The notes beneath the pieces are model-generated. The model worked only from the letters and a program-made list of their open reading frames with translations. It was not told the DNA's origin and made no database searches. The position numbers were made by a program, and so were the translations under genes. Of a stretch of DNA of 64,000 nucleotides, positions 45,960 through 56,878 are shown in pieces; position 1 is the stretch's first letter; the number at the start of each line of letters is the position of its first letter. Origin of the DNA: Saccharina japonica (lineage: Eukaryota > Sar > Phaeophyceae > Laminariales > Laminariaceae); assembly GCA_008828725.1 (NCBI GenBank), contig MEHQ01003952.1:213292-277291 (forward strand). Direction: 5' to 3'.

Positions 45960-46445
45960 TGTACTACCACACATAGTCACGAAAAAGGCCCAAATCACAC
46001 CCACAGCAGGCAGAGCAGCGCCGTGCTGTGAGCCGTGTTGCCGTGCTTTCTATTCCTTTGGAACACACGGCTTTGTGGTCCTCCTGGAGCATAGAGCTCT
46101 ACCTATCTACTATGCATTTCTAAGTCGCCGGTACGGACGTACGTTATTCCTTTTTGTCGCTTCTGCCGTTTTGTTCGAGTACGAGTACGTTCGAGTACGT
46201 ACTTTTTTCTCAGTTGTGGGGATTTGGTTTTTCGTATTTCACAACTTGACGCCCGTGCTGTGCTGTGCTTTCTCTTTCATACAATCAAAGTAAGAAGTCC
46301 TTACGTACCACACATAATCACGAAGGACGTAAAAATCAAACCCACCAGGCAGCGCGGGGCCTTGCTGTGAGCCGTGTTGCAGTGCTTTCTATTTCGAACA
46401 TACGACGTACTGTTTTGTTGTCGTGGAGCATGAAGCTCTCAGCAT
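45960..46445 (+). repeat. Tandem duplication, about 345 bp apart
   Basis: TACCACACATAGTCACGAA, CAGGCAG / GCTGTGAGCCGTGTTGC / GTGCTTTCTAT and GAGCAT(G)A(A)GAGCTCT occur at 45963-46105 and again at 46303-46440. Confidence 0.75.
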
Positions 46446-46927
46446 TTGCAGGTCACCTGTTTCCTCCTTCATTTGTGTACCACCTGTGACTTCTTTTACA
46501 TTATGTTGTGTTCTTTATGCGCGAGTATGACGGGCGGAATCGTTCGCAAAGCGCCTTGTACATATATATCCACGTGTTCAGCATACCATTTGGCAACGTA
46601 CGGTTGGATTGGCTTACGTGACTACTCCATACCACGATGATACCATGCAAAGTATGTCCCTACGTAAGTATAACATGTAGTAAGTTCTACGCTGTGTTCT
46701 TCCTCCATTCGGTGCGTATGGTTGTGAGAGGTGGCGTTACGTGTTATGTTTTTTGGTTTCCACTGGTGCTGCAGCGTGCCACTAATATAGTTTGGCATTA
46801 TATATCATTACAATACTCCCATCACAACAATGGGTGCTCTCTCACCGCTCGAAATGTGAAGGGATGCCAGCGTCACCAGCCCCAGAAGCACGTACTTGAA
46901 CTGCATGGTTTTGCCTTACCGCCTACG

Positions 46928-46950
46928 AGAGAGAGAGAGAGAGAGAGAGT
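46928..46950. repeat. GA microsatellite
   Basis: GAGAGA run of about 24 bases, followed by GTGAGAGG-type purine-rich sequence. Confidence 0.9.
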
Positions 46951-48095
46951 GAGAGGGGTTGGGTGCGAGGAGAGGGTGAGAGGAGAGGACCTGTGACGTA
47001 GGAGGGTGAAGTGGGGTTTCGGGCAGATGTGTTGTCAGTAGTCAGATACCATAAAACCCCTCTACGAAAATACAGGAGATAGAAGGAGAAGATCAACGAG
47101 AAATGGTTCTGCTGTACCAGGCAGTATGCAAGGCTCCCCTTCAGAGTGGTTGTAAGATGGCGTCGTTTGTTGAACAGATCCGATTTGTTCAGTGGTTTTT
47201 TCGCTTTACCACCAGTTACGGGTATATGCTGCAGCTGGGATAATACCCTACCTTAGAGGCAAATCTCGGAGAGGAACCTTGTATATAGTGTGGATGGGGG
47301 TACATGAAATTAATGAACTCCAGATTTTGAGCTATTAATAGTATTAATAGTGCGGCTGAAGTAGTTTTCGCCTCCGAAGGACACTACAAAAACTCCACAG
47401 CCCCTGTCTTGCGGATTTCGCTCGGAATCGCTGTGCACCTTCCTTGAGGCATGACCAATCGACTGATATCCTCACCATCGTCTAATTTTGCCGATCATTA
47501 CGATATGACGTGCGTACGATTCCCTATAAAAAGTTAAGATACTACGGGAAGAAGCACGACATGTGGTATTCTCATCAAAATTATTTTTTATTTGCGCGCA
47601 ATTTGTATCCGTCCTACAGTAGTTCAGGGCAAGTCAAAAGCATTGCCTGCTGCACTTTTCGGTGTTTAATGTTTCACGTCAGTTGTGGCCGAAACCAACT
47701 TCCCGAACTTTCTGAAAAGTGCCTCGTTCACGGAAAAAAAAAAAAAAGGAAAAAAAACGTGCGGCAGGCAGAAGGTAATCCCTTCGGAAGGCTATGATGA
47801 TGCACGTGTCAAGTTTTCAGATCGAAACTCGAAAAACCGGACTGAGAAAGTGCCTGGCCAATTAAAATGCTGAGCTGGTCCAGCCCAGCTCGTCGGGAAA
47901 AAAAAAAAAAATCTCCGTTTTAGACCAGTCCTGCCGAATGCAACGCCAAATGTAAGGGACGCTAGGTATATGAGGACAGGGTATCCCTAGCCAGGTCAGC
48001 CTATGGAACGGGTACTCGTTGGTACTCACGTGTGTTGTTTGCGTAGAGATAGAAGAAGAGCAGGTTTATTCCGTTTTCGCGTGATGAACGACTGA

Positions 48096-48162
48096 GAAGG
48101 CAGGTGAGATGGCTAAAAGCCATCGGGAACCATCCCTGGTTCCCACCTAAGATACCGCCTTC
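48096..48162 (+). ncRNA. Strongly foldable three-way-junction element
   Basis: GAAGGC (48096-48101) pairs with GCCTTC (48157-48162). AGGT (48102-48105) pairs with ACCT (48145-48148). Inside are two adjacent perfect hairpins: GATGGCT-AAA-AGCCATC (48108-48124) and GGGAACCA-TCCC-TGGTTCCC (48125-48144). All this lies within 67 bases, with one 8-base bulge. It lacks a tRNA B box and is not a tRNA. A functional RNA, a protein-binding DNA site and a remnant of a foldback transposon are all possible, and no second copy was seen in the window. Confidence 0.45.
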
Positions 48163-48800
48163 CAAGTACTACCAATACGATTATTATACCTGATACCAGG
48201 TATTTACCAAACGTTTCCACATCATGCCAACAGTACCATAACAGATTGTACTAATATTAAAAATGCGTTCTTGGTATACTGAAGAATATATAAATGTGAG
48301 TATGTACATACATAAAACAATAATAGTAAATGCATACTTCGAAGCATATACATTAACAAGTAGTAAGCGTTTGTAAACGTGTTTTGTCGATAGAGATATT
48401 AATAATGATAGTTTTACGTGTAAGATCGAGGGTTTTGTCGAACCTCATCTATTTTCAAGCTGTGTGAGATAATCATATCGTGCGAACTGCGGATTTGACA
48501 TTTACTCAATAATAAATTACGGCACCATTACGTATAATATAAAATTCGGTTTTAAAATGAGGCGTGCGCCGACGAAAATCTACCTGCAAAGCAGGTGGAA
48601 AATTGTTGTCAAGTAGTGACTTGAATTAGTGTGCACATATTATTTTCGCCACAATACATATTCTTTTATATGGGAGGCAAATTAACAAGTAGGAGGGTTA
48701 CCAACCCATCTAAAACTACTAACTTCATTCTAGTCTAATTCCCAGTGCTATATCTAAACAAACCTACAAAAAAAACATAAAGAGGGGGTTCGGGCGGGGG

Positions 48801-48905
48801 NGCGGGGGATACTCGTGTCGTGCACGGCCGTAGTCGTATGACCATAGACCCTCGCCTCCGTGCAATGCCGGGACGGAGCACGTTTGGTTTTCACCAACCA
48901 GGCAG
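48801..48905 (-). repeat. Dispersed repeat family R1, inverted truncated copy
   Basis: After a single N (48801) and a G-rich run: GTCGTGCACGGCCG, GTCGTATGACCATAGACCCT, GCAATGCCGGGACGGAGCAC, TTTTCACCAACCAGGCAGA, then abruptly unrelated sequence. It matches the inverted R1 block near 3850-3950. Confidence 0.85.
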
Positions 48906-49249
48906 AGGTTTTCTATTTTTCCGCTTTAATGCATGCATTTCGGAACTTTCGTTTGGGGTTGTGCTTGTAGAAACCTTTGATCTCAAAAAGGTTGGCAGGA
49001 GGGGTCTTTCTTTCTGGTCTTCGCACGCTTGAAGACAATAATTTTCGAAGGTTTTGATGGCCGGTGTGCTGATAACAATGTTTGTGTCAAGTGATTTGTT
49101 GAGCACTATTTGTTTGACTCGTGCTGCGGTCGATCGCATGTAGCGTTGCTGGCGTTATACAATCTCGTAAAGGATGTAATACAATATTAGTAGTCGGTGG
49201 TTCCTCCGTAGTAGTGATGGTACTGGAATCAGCAGGTAGGTAGGTGTTA

Positions 49250-49503
49250 GACGCATGCATGCTACGATAAAGGTATGCCGTAATCTGGCTTAATCGTATT
49301 CTGAACGGTCGGGCTCCTTAACTAGAATTCGTCGGACGTTCAGTCTCGTGTTGGAATATCGTTAATAGTAGACTCAGTTAATGGGGTTGTTCGTCCGGCA
49401 GCACTTTCATTTTCCTCCAAATTTTTTTTTTCCGGTGACGTATGGAGCTCCTCAAGTGAGGAGCTCAGAGAAAACATGGAGCACCTCTAGCGTAGCATGC
49501 ATC
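49250..49503 (-). mobile_element. MITE, GACGCATGC family, copy 3, 4-bp target duplication GTTA
   Basis: Inverted relative to the copy at 42005-42249. The ends are GACGCATGCATGCTACGATA and, inverted, GATGCATGCTACGCTAGAGG. GTTA stands on both sides (49246-49249 and 49504-49507). The interior has GAACGGTCGGGCTCCTTAAC, TCCGGCAGCACTTTCATTTT and GAGGAGCTCAGAGAAAACAT, all present inverted at 42.0-42.25 kb. Confidence 0.85.
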
Positions 49504-49576
49504 GTTAAGCGTAGGCTGGAACGTCCGCGACGGCGCGCGAGGGGCGGGGTGAATACGTATGGTAATAGTACTAATG

Positions 49577-49642
49577 AAGTATGTATGTATGTGCGTATGG
49601 TATGTATGTATGTACGTATGGTATGTATGTATGTGCTTGGGT
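49577..49642. repeat. TATG tetranucleotide microsatellite
   Basis: TATGTATGTATGTGCGTATG-type units over about 65 bases. Confidence 0.9.
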
Positions 49643-49854
49643 ACCTGGTACAAGTATGATATTAATAGTATTTTGTGCTTGTCATATTAACTACGTCGTA
49701 GTTTACAACGAAATACCGGCGGTGGTATATATAAGTATATATATATTTTCAGTATCGTACGAGGCATATAGTATTTAAAATTAATTCGTTTGTAAATTTC
49801 ATTTTTAACAATAGGGTATGAAAACCAAAAAATATAATACCTTATACATGGGCG

Positions 49855-50130
49855 TTTGAGTTTTTCGGCAAAAAAACAAAAACAAAAAAAGAATCAACTG
49901 CTGAAAGCTCCTATTAGAATAACAACGTGGGTGGGCGCAATTCTATGACAGCCAACGACGAAAAGAAAGGGCTGAAGTTTTCTCGCGATAAAAACCCAAG
50001 GCAGGAACCGTAGGGAGGAGGGAGGGACAAGTGCCTACTTTGTGACCCCGAATCTGGCTTACGACCGGGAAGGATAGAGGAAGGAAGGGCGAAGATTATC
50101 AATGGGATGAAAAACGAAACAAAAAAAGAG
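49855..50130 (+). mobile_element. SINE, 5'-truncated second copy
   Basis: It shares the body of the SINE at 28834-29181: CAACTGCTGAAAGCTCC, GAAGTTTTCTCGCGATAAAA, GGCAGGAACCGTAG, TGCCTACTTTGTGACCCCG, GGAAGGGCGAAGAT, then AATGGGATGAAAAACGAAAC and an A-rich end. The tRNA-like head is absent; the left side is A-rich instead. Confidence 0.75.
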
Positions 50131-50291
50131 TATGAATACGAGCGTTTATGTATACGACAGTCGCGTGCATATTAGGATAAACCGTACCTACCTGATGTTG
50201 CCTGAGCTGAGCAACAAAGTTAGCCGTAACAGTTTGTATTGACACCAAACCGTACAGACACCGCCATGAACCAAACGAAACCGTGACCCTG

Positions 50292-50324
50292 AACCACGGT
50301 CCGACGGCCAAGGGGACCGTGGTT
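50292..50324. other. Perfect 11-bp inverted repeat
   Basis: AACCACGGTCC and GGACCGTGGTT are separated by 11 bases (GACGGCCAAGG). Whether it acts as a hairpin or a binding site is unknown. Confidence 0.6.
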
Positions 50325-50394
50325 TGTGTACTGTTTAAAGGTAAACGCACCATCAAATATCCAATATAACGGCTTTGGGTACCGTGCCTTGATG

Positions 50395-50620
50395 CACACG
50401 GGGCGGAGCGCAGTTTCGATGGCCTACCTACGGCGCGGTTCAGTGCGGTGTTTCAGATTTCGTGAACCCTACGGTGTTGTCCGGTGCTATTGTATGTCCT
50501 ACAGTGCGGTTCGGCGCGGTTTACCGATATCGAAAAACCTACGGTGCGGTGCGGGTTTCAAGAGAGGGAATACACCTTACGGCGCGATAAGGCGCGGTTA
50601 ACCGCACCGAACCGCATGAA
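50395..50620. repeat. Degenerate minisatellite, ACGGTGCGGTGCGG type
   Basis: CTACGGTGCGG, TTCGGCGCGGTT, TTACGGCGCGATAAGGCGCGG and similar words repeat every 15-50 bases over more than 200 bases. Confidence 0.75.
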
Positions 50621-50906
50621 AAACGTCAGGAAAACCCACACCGTAAATAACCCTGGGTATTGGAAGCGCAAGATTTTAACTTCAAGCGCCCTTCTTCCTT
50701 ACAAGGGGTCACACATTTTATGACTCCTGTATGCCTAATTGCAGGCGAATATCGAGTTAGAACGGGGACACGACGTGTGAAGACTCCTGTGTGGTAAGCC
50801 GTGTTCGTGTGCATACCGTGCAGGTCAACGACACACAGCAGTGCATGGCGTGCCGTTTGTACGTAGTCGGGGAGGGCCGCAGTAGCGTACAATCAACAAA
50901 GCAGCC

Positions 50907-50941
<35 letters not shown>
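50907..50941. repeat. CAG microsatellite
   Basis: Eleven uninterrupted CAG units. It creates a poly-Gln frame on the plus strand and poly-Cys on the minus strand; neither is supported as coding. Confidence 0.95.
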
Positions 50942-51739
50942 CCGGTACTACTAAACGGCACACGTACGTCTACAGCAGTAGATACGCATCCAATGGCCAA
51001 TCACGCCGAAATATATTTCACGAAGTACTTGACTCTGCGTGCGCCAGTCAGTAAACATCAATCGATCCAATACCCAAAATTCGAATCCAAACTTTTATGC
51101 TTTTCATGTTTGGGTCCTGCGCAAATATAGCATTTTGTCTGTCTTAACAACTCGGAGAGCCGGTGTCGTGGAGGGCCGATGTCCTAACGTTATGCGTTTT
51201 TCGCGTCGACGCCGGCAGAGCGACCCCTTCGAGAGTACCACGGGGCAGGCCCTCCCAGAGATAGACCGAGGCAGAGGCGCACCGTAGGGGGTGAGGCAAA
51301 CGAAATAGTCCATCTCGCTCACGAAAAGCCTCTGGATTCGTTTGAATCGTCGAGACGTGCATCACACATAACATGTGTTCATATTTATATAAAATCGGTT
51401 TTTATGGAACGCACAAGAAGTGAGCGGCAACGAGGACCTGTTCGATAGGCAAACCCGGGCGGGGATACTGCTGTGTCTCTATGAGGCTATATTACCACTC
51501 ATTCGGCGCAACCGCTTATTGCGCATTCTCTGTACGAGACGGTTATAGAAGTAACCCTGAGTCTAAGTCTAAGCCTAAGTCAGTTAAGACTACTACCACT
51601 TTGTTCTAAGATATAAGAACCGTTGTGATTAAGTATTTATATACAAACGGTGAATGTATTGAGGGAAATATTGGTATTGTATACAAATATACACACGGAA
51701 GGAAGCACACCCCCCCTAGGAAACGCCCTCCCGTACCCG

Positions 51740-52205
51740 TATGGAGGTGGGGTTGGCGTCGATTGGCACCGACACTGTAAGACATGCCGCTTACTGCATG
51801 AGCTACACCACCAGGGAACCTATTTTATGTTTTTTGTTTGGCGGTCGAGATAGATGATTTGTGCGGGGTGGAGAACTTTAACTCCTCACAAAGGGATTAA
51901 TCGTATCACGTAGTAGTGTTTATGGTGAAGCACCCACGAGGCGGTTACGTAGAACTGTTCTTACTGTATCTGGAGATGACCATACCGGAAACAAAATTCT
52001 CTCATGGAAGCTGTCGTTCGCATGCAAGTCCGTCTCAGTCTGTGGTCGGATGCAGCTCATTCGTTATGCGACTCGCCAAACACCTCATGGCGCTTCGCGC
52101 TTGGTGTTGGCAATGTCTGCCTGGTCGGTGAAAACCCGACATGCTACGTCCCGGCATTGAAGGTCTAGCGTCATACGAATACGGCCATGCTTGGATCTGA
52201 AGTAC
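51740..52205 (+). repeat. Dispersed repeat family R1, long copy
   Basis: Same orientation as 3440-3958. Order: tRNA-like segment 51746-51812, GATGATTTGTGCGGGGTGGA, TCGTATCACGTAGT, GAAGCTGTCGTTCGCATGCA, ATGCGACTCGCCAAACACCT, GGCAATGTCTGCCTGGTCGG, GTCCCGGCATTG, CATACGAATACGGCC, ending near GTACTCCCCCAC. Confidence 0.85.
51746..51812 (-). ncRNA. tRNA-like segment of repeat R1
   Basis: On the minus strand: 67 bases starting GGTGGTGTAGCTCATGCAGT and ending CGCCAACCCCACC. The acceptor-like ends GGTGG/CCACC pair, and GTGTCG/CGACGC form a T-arm-like stem with an 8-base loop. The first bases (GGTGGTGTAGCTCA) resemble a tRNA 5' half with box A. No good box B is seen on that strand. It is a relic or a mimic, not a normal tRNA gene. 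Confidence 0.45.
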
Positions 52206-54290
52206 TCCCCCACACACATGATTACACCTAGTGGCATATTGTTTGGCTCATGGTTTGATCGCCAGTTTATCACCGGGGATGCTTTCAATACAACACACCC
52301 TGTGGAAGCATGCATGAAAACAACACCAAATCCCCAAACTTATCAACACCACCTGGTGGGTAATATTTACCCACAATTCGTTTACGGCAGTAGTACTACT
52401 CCTACTCCGTGTGCCTCAAGCCCCAATTATCGCCGCCGCTGGTATTGTGTGTGGCCAATCACGGAGCGTGACGCGTATCATTGTAGCATTACCTCGATAG
52501 AAAATCAGTGCGCAATTCTACGGTTTGTTGTATTGTTATTCGGGGCGGCAGCTAGAAACGAAGGTGGGCGTTGCCTGGGGACTACATCCGAGAAGACATA
52601 ATAGATGGGCGTCATATCAATATGGTAGCAGCTACTGCAGTAGTTTCAAAGAGTTTTGGCAAATCGGACCTTCTTAGGTGGTGCCTGTTACAAGGGCATA
52701 CATTATTTAGGGCTCCAGCGCGCAACGTGTGCTGGAAATCATGATGTGCTCACGCGCCGCAGGCGTGTAGGCCCCCCCTCGAGGGCTGCCGGGGGGCTAG
52801 ACATACGCCACAATCGCGTTACTATACACCCGATTTTGTTTTTCAAGAAGTGTGCTTAGGCATAACAAACGACAGCTGTTTGGACTGCTTCTGCAAAAAA
52901 GTAAACTATGTTATGCCTGCAGTATATTTTCCGCCTCCGGTGGGAAATAATGTACATATGTCATGCCGAACAGGGTTTTCACCCCCGGCAAAAAAAGACT
53001 GCGCTGCGCACAAAATGCCCTTCGATTTGCGCAGAACAGCAAGTAATTGCAACCCGGAAGTTGCGCCAGCGCACCAGCTAGTTCGTGCTCTACCGGCAAC
53101 TGCTCTGCGGCATTGCAGGAAGGCGGGGATCTTTGCTGCCACCCCCCCCCGGTTTCAGGCGTGGGCCTTACCATCACCGACCGGCAGTATTGCATGTGGG
53201 AATACAAGAGCAGGTTGGTTTCTGACAAAAGCCTCACACATGCACCTCGTGTTCCCGGTATCACGGTACCTCATTTGTTCCTTTGTTTGTTGTCGACCTC
53301 CTAACTATCACATTCGCTAGTTATCATGTCATGTGCAGTCTGGCCGAGGCCTACTGTAGTACTTGTTAACACATCTTTGCAGGCATTTCTACCCCCTCTC
53401 GCTATCACACCCGCTAGCGGCGGAGCTTTCGTGCATGTATGTTTATCACCGTGGATTCGCTACATAGCATACACCCCCAAAACAGCACACCCGGTGACAT
53501 TTGTTTAGTCGAAAAACACGTAGTAGATTACACCGGGGTGTGTGTGCTTTCCTTCGTGTTATACGTCTATGGTAGTGCAACTGTAAATGCACCCAGTGTG
53601 GTTGCAAGTTGTGTATGTCCCCAAATATTTGGTCAGCCTCTACCAATAAGTGACGAACAACTCAAGCCTTTGGCTGCTTCCAAACCGCCCCCCCATCGAG
53701 GCAGCAGTACTGACTACACACACCACGTCGCGCAGCCTCCGCACAGCCAGCGTCGCTGAAGTAGATAGCCGCGAGCTTCAAGTCCATGTGAAACTGTAAA
53801 TACATGCATGCTTACCTATGGGTCTTCGCACGATCCGGTGAATGTGCCTTTGCCGACGATATAGGTCTGCCCACTCGTTTGCACACTTGTTCGCGAAACG
53901 TGTTTGTAACTGTTGCTGCTGCTGATGCTGATGCTGCTGATAAAGTCTGTGCCGGTATGGCGCTGCTCTGTGCTGCTGTTCAAAAACAAAACTGCAACAG
54001 GATGGATTGAGTCAAACCAAGGTCGCAAAGTGTGTGTATATATACCGAGGCTATCTGTGTACAGTCACAATAGTAGGATCTTGGTCGCAAGTTCGTCGTC
54101 ATTGTTGTCGTCGTTCAGGAGATAGATATATCCCTGTTCTCTCACCGAGTTTCGCACCCCATGAATCAAATACTTAAAACTACTAATACTACACTGTTGC
54201 CATATTTCGATGCTAAACGATTTATTTCGAGGATCGATAGGCTTCTGATCCAAAGTTCGGTACGGACAGGATGATATATATATTAAAAAA
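52206..54290. other. No supported gene
   Basis: Reading frames of up to 156 codons (52850-53320) show no recognisable domain and overlap equally long frames on the other strand. A GCTGCTGCTGATGCTGATGC tract lies near 53912-53940. Confidence 0.4.
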
Positions 54291-54298
54291 AAAAAAAA

Positions 54299-54345
54299 AA
54301 ACTGTGAGCTCGAGGATTTCGTCGAAGCCCATCTTTGCTATATGT
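54299..54345 (+). repeat. Dispersed repeat family R2, short copy
   Basis: An A-run followed by CTGTGAGCTCGAGGATTTCG and TCGAAGCCCATCT, then unrelated sequence. It matches the GAGCTC end of the copy at 11028. Confidence 0.75.
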
Positions 54346-55124
54346 GCACATGTTAGCGTAAGGATGGACGAAATTATGTAATGGCTTGAGCTATTAATAG
54401 CGTGGATTGCTTGGTTTTGGTGGTAATCGTAGTATAGACGAAACTACCTGGAATATTAACGCATTTGTTTGGTTTGGTATTCTGCCATTTTACCGAAGCT
54501 CCACTATTCCCTCTCATGCTTTTTAGCGACTCAAGATTCGGGAGATAATTCCAGTACAAACAAAACCCATTGAGACGAAATGGGGGATAAACAAATTGCG
54601 CGTCATGTACATACATAATACTGGAACTTAGAATTAGTGTGCAGATCATATACATCGAATGTTTCGATATATCGTTTGATGAAAATATAATTATATATGT
54701 TTACATATAATACAGCACAAAAGACAAATAAATGGGGCTACGCTGCGGCGGTTCGATACAGCTTTCGATGATTATATATATAAATCATATTACATATTGA
54801 AAAAGGTCATCAGAGTATACCTGTATCTCCGATTACCAGTATATAAATATTTCGGTACCCTAGTGACTCGTCCGGACTCATATATTACATACAGTAGGGA
54901 CTCGCAATGACTCAGTCATTTCAGCTTCTGATACCTTGGAGGCTCAATACTTCTAAATCAGTTGGACTCGCGGGTCAATGGCCGAGGCTCGATTACCGCT
55001 ACTGGTACTCTGACCACCTTATTATGTCTGTTGTGTAAAAGTTGATACCGATATAAACAAAAGTGCAAGGTTGTGTTGTGTAGGGTACCCACAAAACTAT
55101 ACCCGATGTATTTACCCGGTTATT

Positions 55125-55450
55125 ACCCTACAAAAAACCTATGTGAGTTCTGTACGACGTTCATACCCATACCCAGAACTTCTGTGAGTTATGTACGACA
55201 TATATACCCGTACTCGGAACTTACGTAAGGTACGCGTATGTACACCCCGCGCCACAATAATACCCGGGGTATGGGTACAGCTATTTTTTATCCGCACAGA
55301 ACTTTTCTGAGGTCTGTGCCCCTGTATCACAATACTTGGAACTTCTGTGAGTTCTTTAAAACTTCCATACCCGTATTTGGAACTTCTGTGAGTTCTGTAT
55401 GACATCTATACCTGTACCTGGAACTTCGTTAAGTTATGTGCTCCTCGTGC
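55125..55450. repeat. Degenerate minisatellite, GGAACTTCTGTGAGTTCTGT type
   Basis: About five to six units of roughly 50-60 bases contain ACCCGTACC(T/C)GGAACTT, CTGTGAGTTCTGTACGAC and ATCTATACC. The minus strand is open across them only because of the period. Confidence 0.8.
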
Positions 55451-55487
55451 CATAAAACCCGGCGTGCCGGTACCTGTTGAGATTTAG

Positions 55488-56199
55488 GGTCGTTTTTAAC
55501 GACGCATATTCGTAGCAAATAAATTGCACAATTTCCAGTGTTTGGCAAGGTTTACTTGCCAAAATAGCAAACAATTTGCCAAGGGTTTTTCCGGATATTT
55601 CCGTATCTGTTCGTTGGCAAGTTTTTGGGAAGTCAAATTTGCTATTTCACTTGCCATTTGCGACCAATCACGCCTACCCAAGACCATGCAAACTACACGC
55701 CGTCGCGCTACACGCACGAGCTCCAGCACCACAGGAAGATATCGAGCGTTAGATGGTGGTGCTGACAGCAGCGAAGGTGGCTGACGGCACTGCTGAAGGG
55801 GTTGCTGGCGCGGGCGACGAACCGCATGTAGGCGTGACACTGGTGCCGTCTGGGGCTGATGCTCAAGTCAATCCCTATCAGTCACCCCAGCTTTCCCAAG
55901 ACAACGAACACGTGACCATGACCGCCCTGGAGGGCTGTTCACCTATGGGACCTACGATATATGCTTGGATCCGTCTCCAGGCCACTCATTCCTCGACGAG
56001 GGTGTCGTCTAGCTGTCTGATCCTTGCTGTACGGGGTTTGATAAACAAACTGAAGGCGTTACGTGGCTCAACTACTGTAGCAAGTTTCTTGCCGTTTCAT
56101 CGTGTTTGTCGATAGAAAGTATTTTCCAAGACTTGCCAATTTGTTGTTGCCGAAAACGCAAGTTTTTTTTCTCTTTGCTCGTGTCGTTAAAAACGCACG
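55488..56199. mobile_element. Non-autonomous TIR element (712 bp), possible target duplication TTAG
   Basis: The left end GGTCGTTTTTAACGACGC faces the inverted right end CGTGCGTTTTTAACGACACG. TTAG stands on both sides (55484-55487 and 56200-56203). Subterminal blocks with TTGCCAA are present on both arms. The centre carries a 120-codon plus-strand frame (55753-56115) with TMTALEGCSPMGPTIYAWIR, not recognised and not a transposase. The end alignment is short, so the borders are less certain than for the other TIR elements. Confidence 0.65.
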
Positions 56200-56316
56200 T
56201 TAGACCACACTGTATACGTACGGTCTAGAGTACAATACCATCATTTGGCTCTTTTTGTTTGTTTTGTTTCCTGCATATTTCACCGCGCAAAGACGAGGAT
56301 GATATTGTAAATTGTA

Positions 56317-56878
56317 ATGCTGCAAACCTCGCTCGCCGAAGTCACGCCTGCTGAAATCACGCCCGTCCCCTGCGCATTCCAGCTTCAAGCTCTCGTCGAA
56401 AGCGTAGCGCAGGTCTGCTGGCACACCACTGCACCCCGCACGTCCGAGGAGGAGGGCGCGAGGCACGAGTGGATGCTGGCCCTTTCGTTCCAAGACACGT
56501 TCGTCGCGCGGGGTGCAGGGGCACCTGTGGCGGTGAGACGCTCGGCGCGAGAACCCACGCCGTCGGTACGGTTGCGGCCGCTCCCCGATCACCCCCGCCG
56601 GTCGGTGATATCAGTGCCAAGGCCACGCGCGGTCCCAACCCAGTCAGGATCCACGAGCCCGCCGTCAAGTAGGGCGACCGCGCGGCAGTCACCAGCGGGA
56701 AGAGCCGAGACCCCACTAGCATCGAGGGGCGGCGAGAAAGCCCTTTCGACGAAAGGGGGGGGTCTGCCGTACAGCAACCGGGCGCTGGAACGGGCGGTTG
56801 TAGAGCGAGCTGTCGCCGCGCTGAGGGACGTGCGGGGCCTAGTCAGGCTACAGAAGGGGGACGCGCTCTTCGGCCAAG
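56317..56878 (+). CDS. Candidate first exon of a gene of unknown function, GC-rich
   Basis: ATG at 56317 opens 187 codons and one base, ending at a good donor, GGCCAAG|GTGAGG. The N-terminal third reads MLQTSLAEVTPAEITPVPCA and ALVESVAQVCW. The middle is Arg/Pro/Ser-rich and probably disordered. The end, NRALERAVVERAVAALRDVR and GLVRLQKGDALF, would form an amphipathic helix. The GC content rises sharply over the flanks, which fits coding. Long frames also exist on the minus strand (56357-56722 and 56589-56987) but lack comparable splice context. No downstream exon was identified before the TIR element at 57566. It starts only about 110 bases after the TIR element ending at 56199. Confidence 0.4.

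Noticed and set aside
50791..51054. Poly-Gln protein at 50.8-51.05 kb
   Set aside because: Depends on a CAG microsatellite; flanking residues show nothing recognisable and no splice context.
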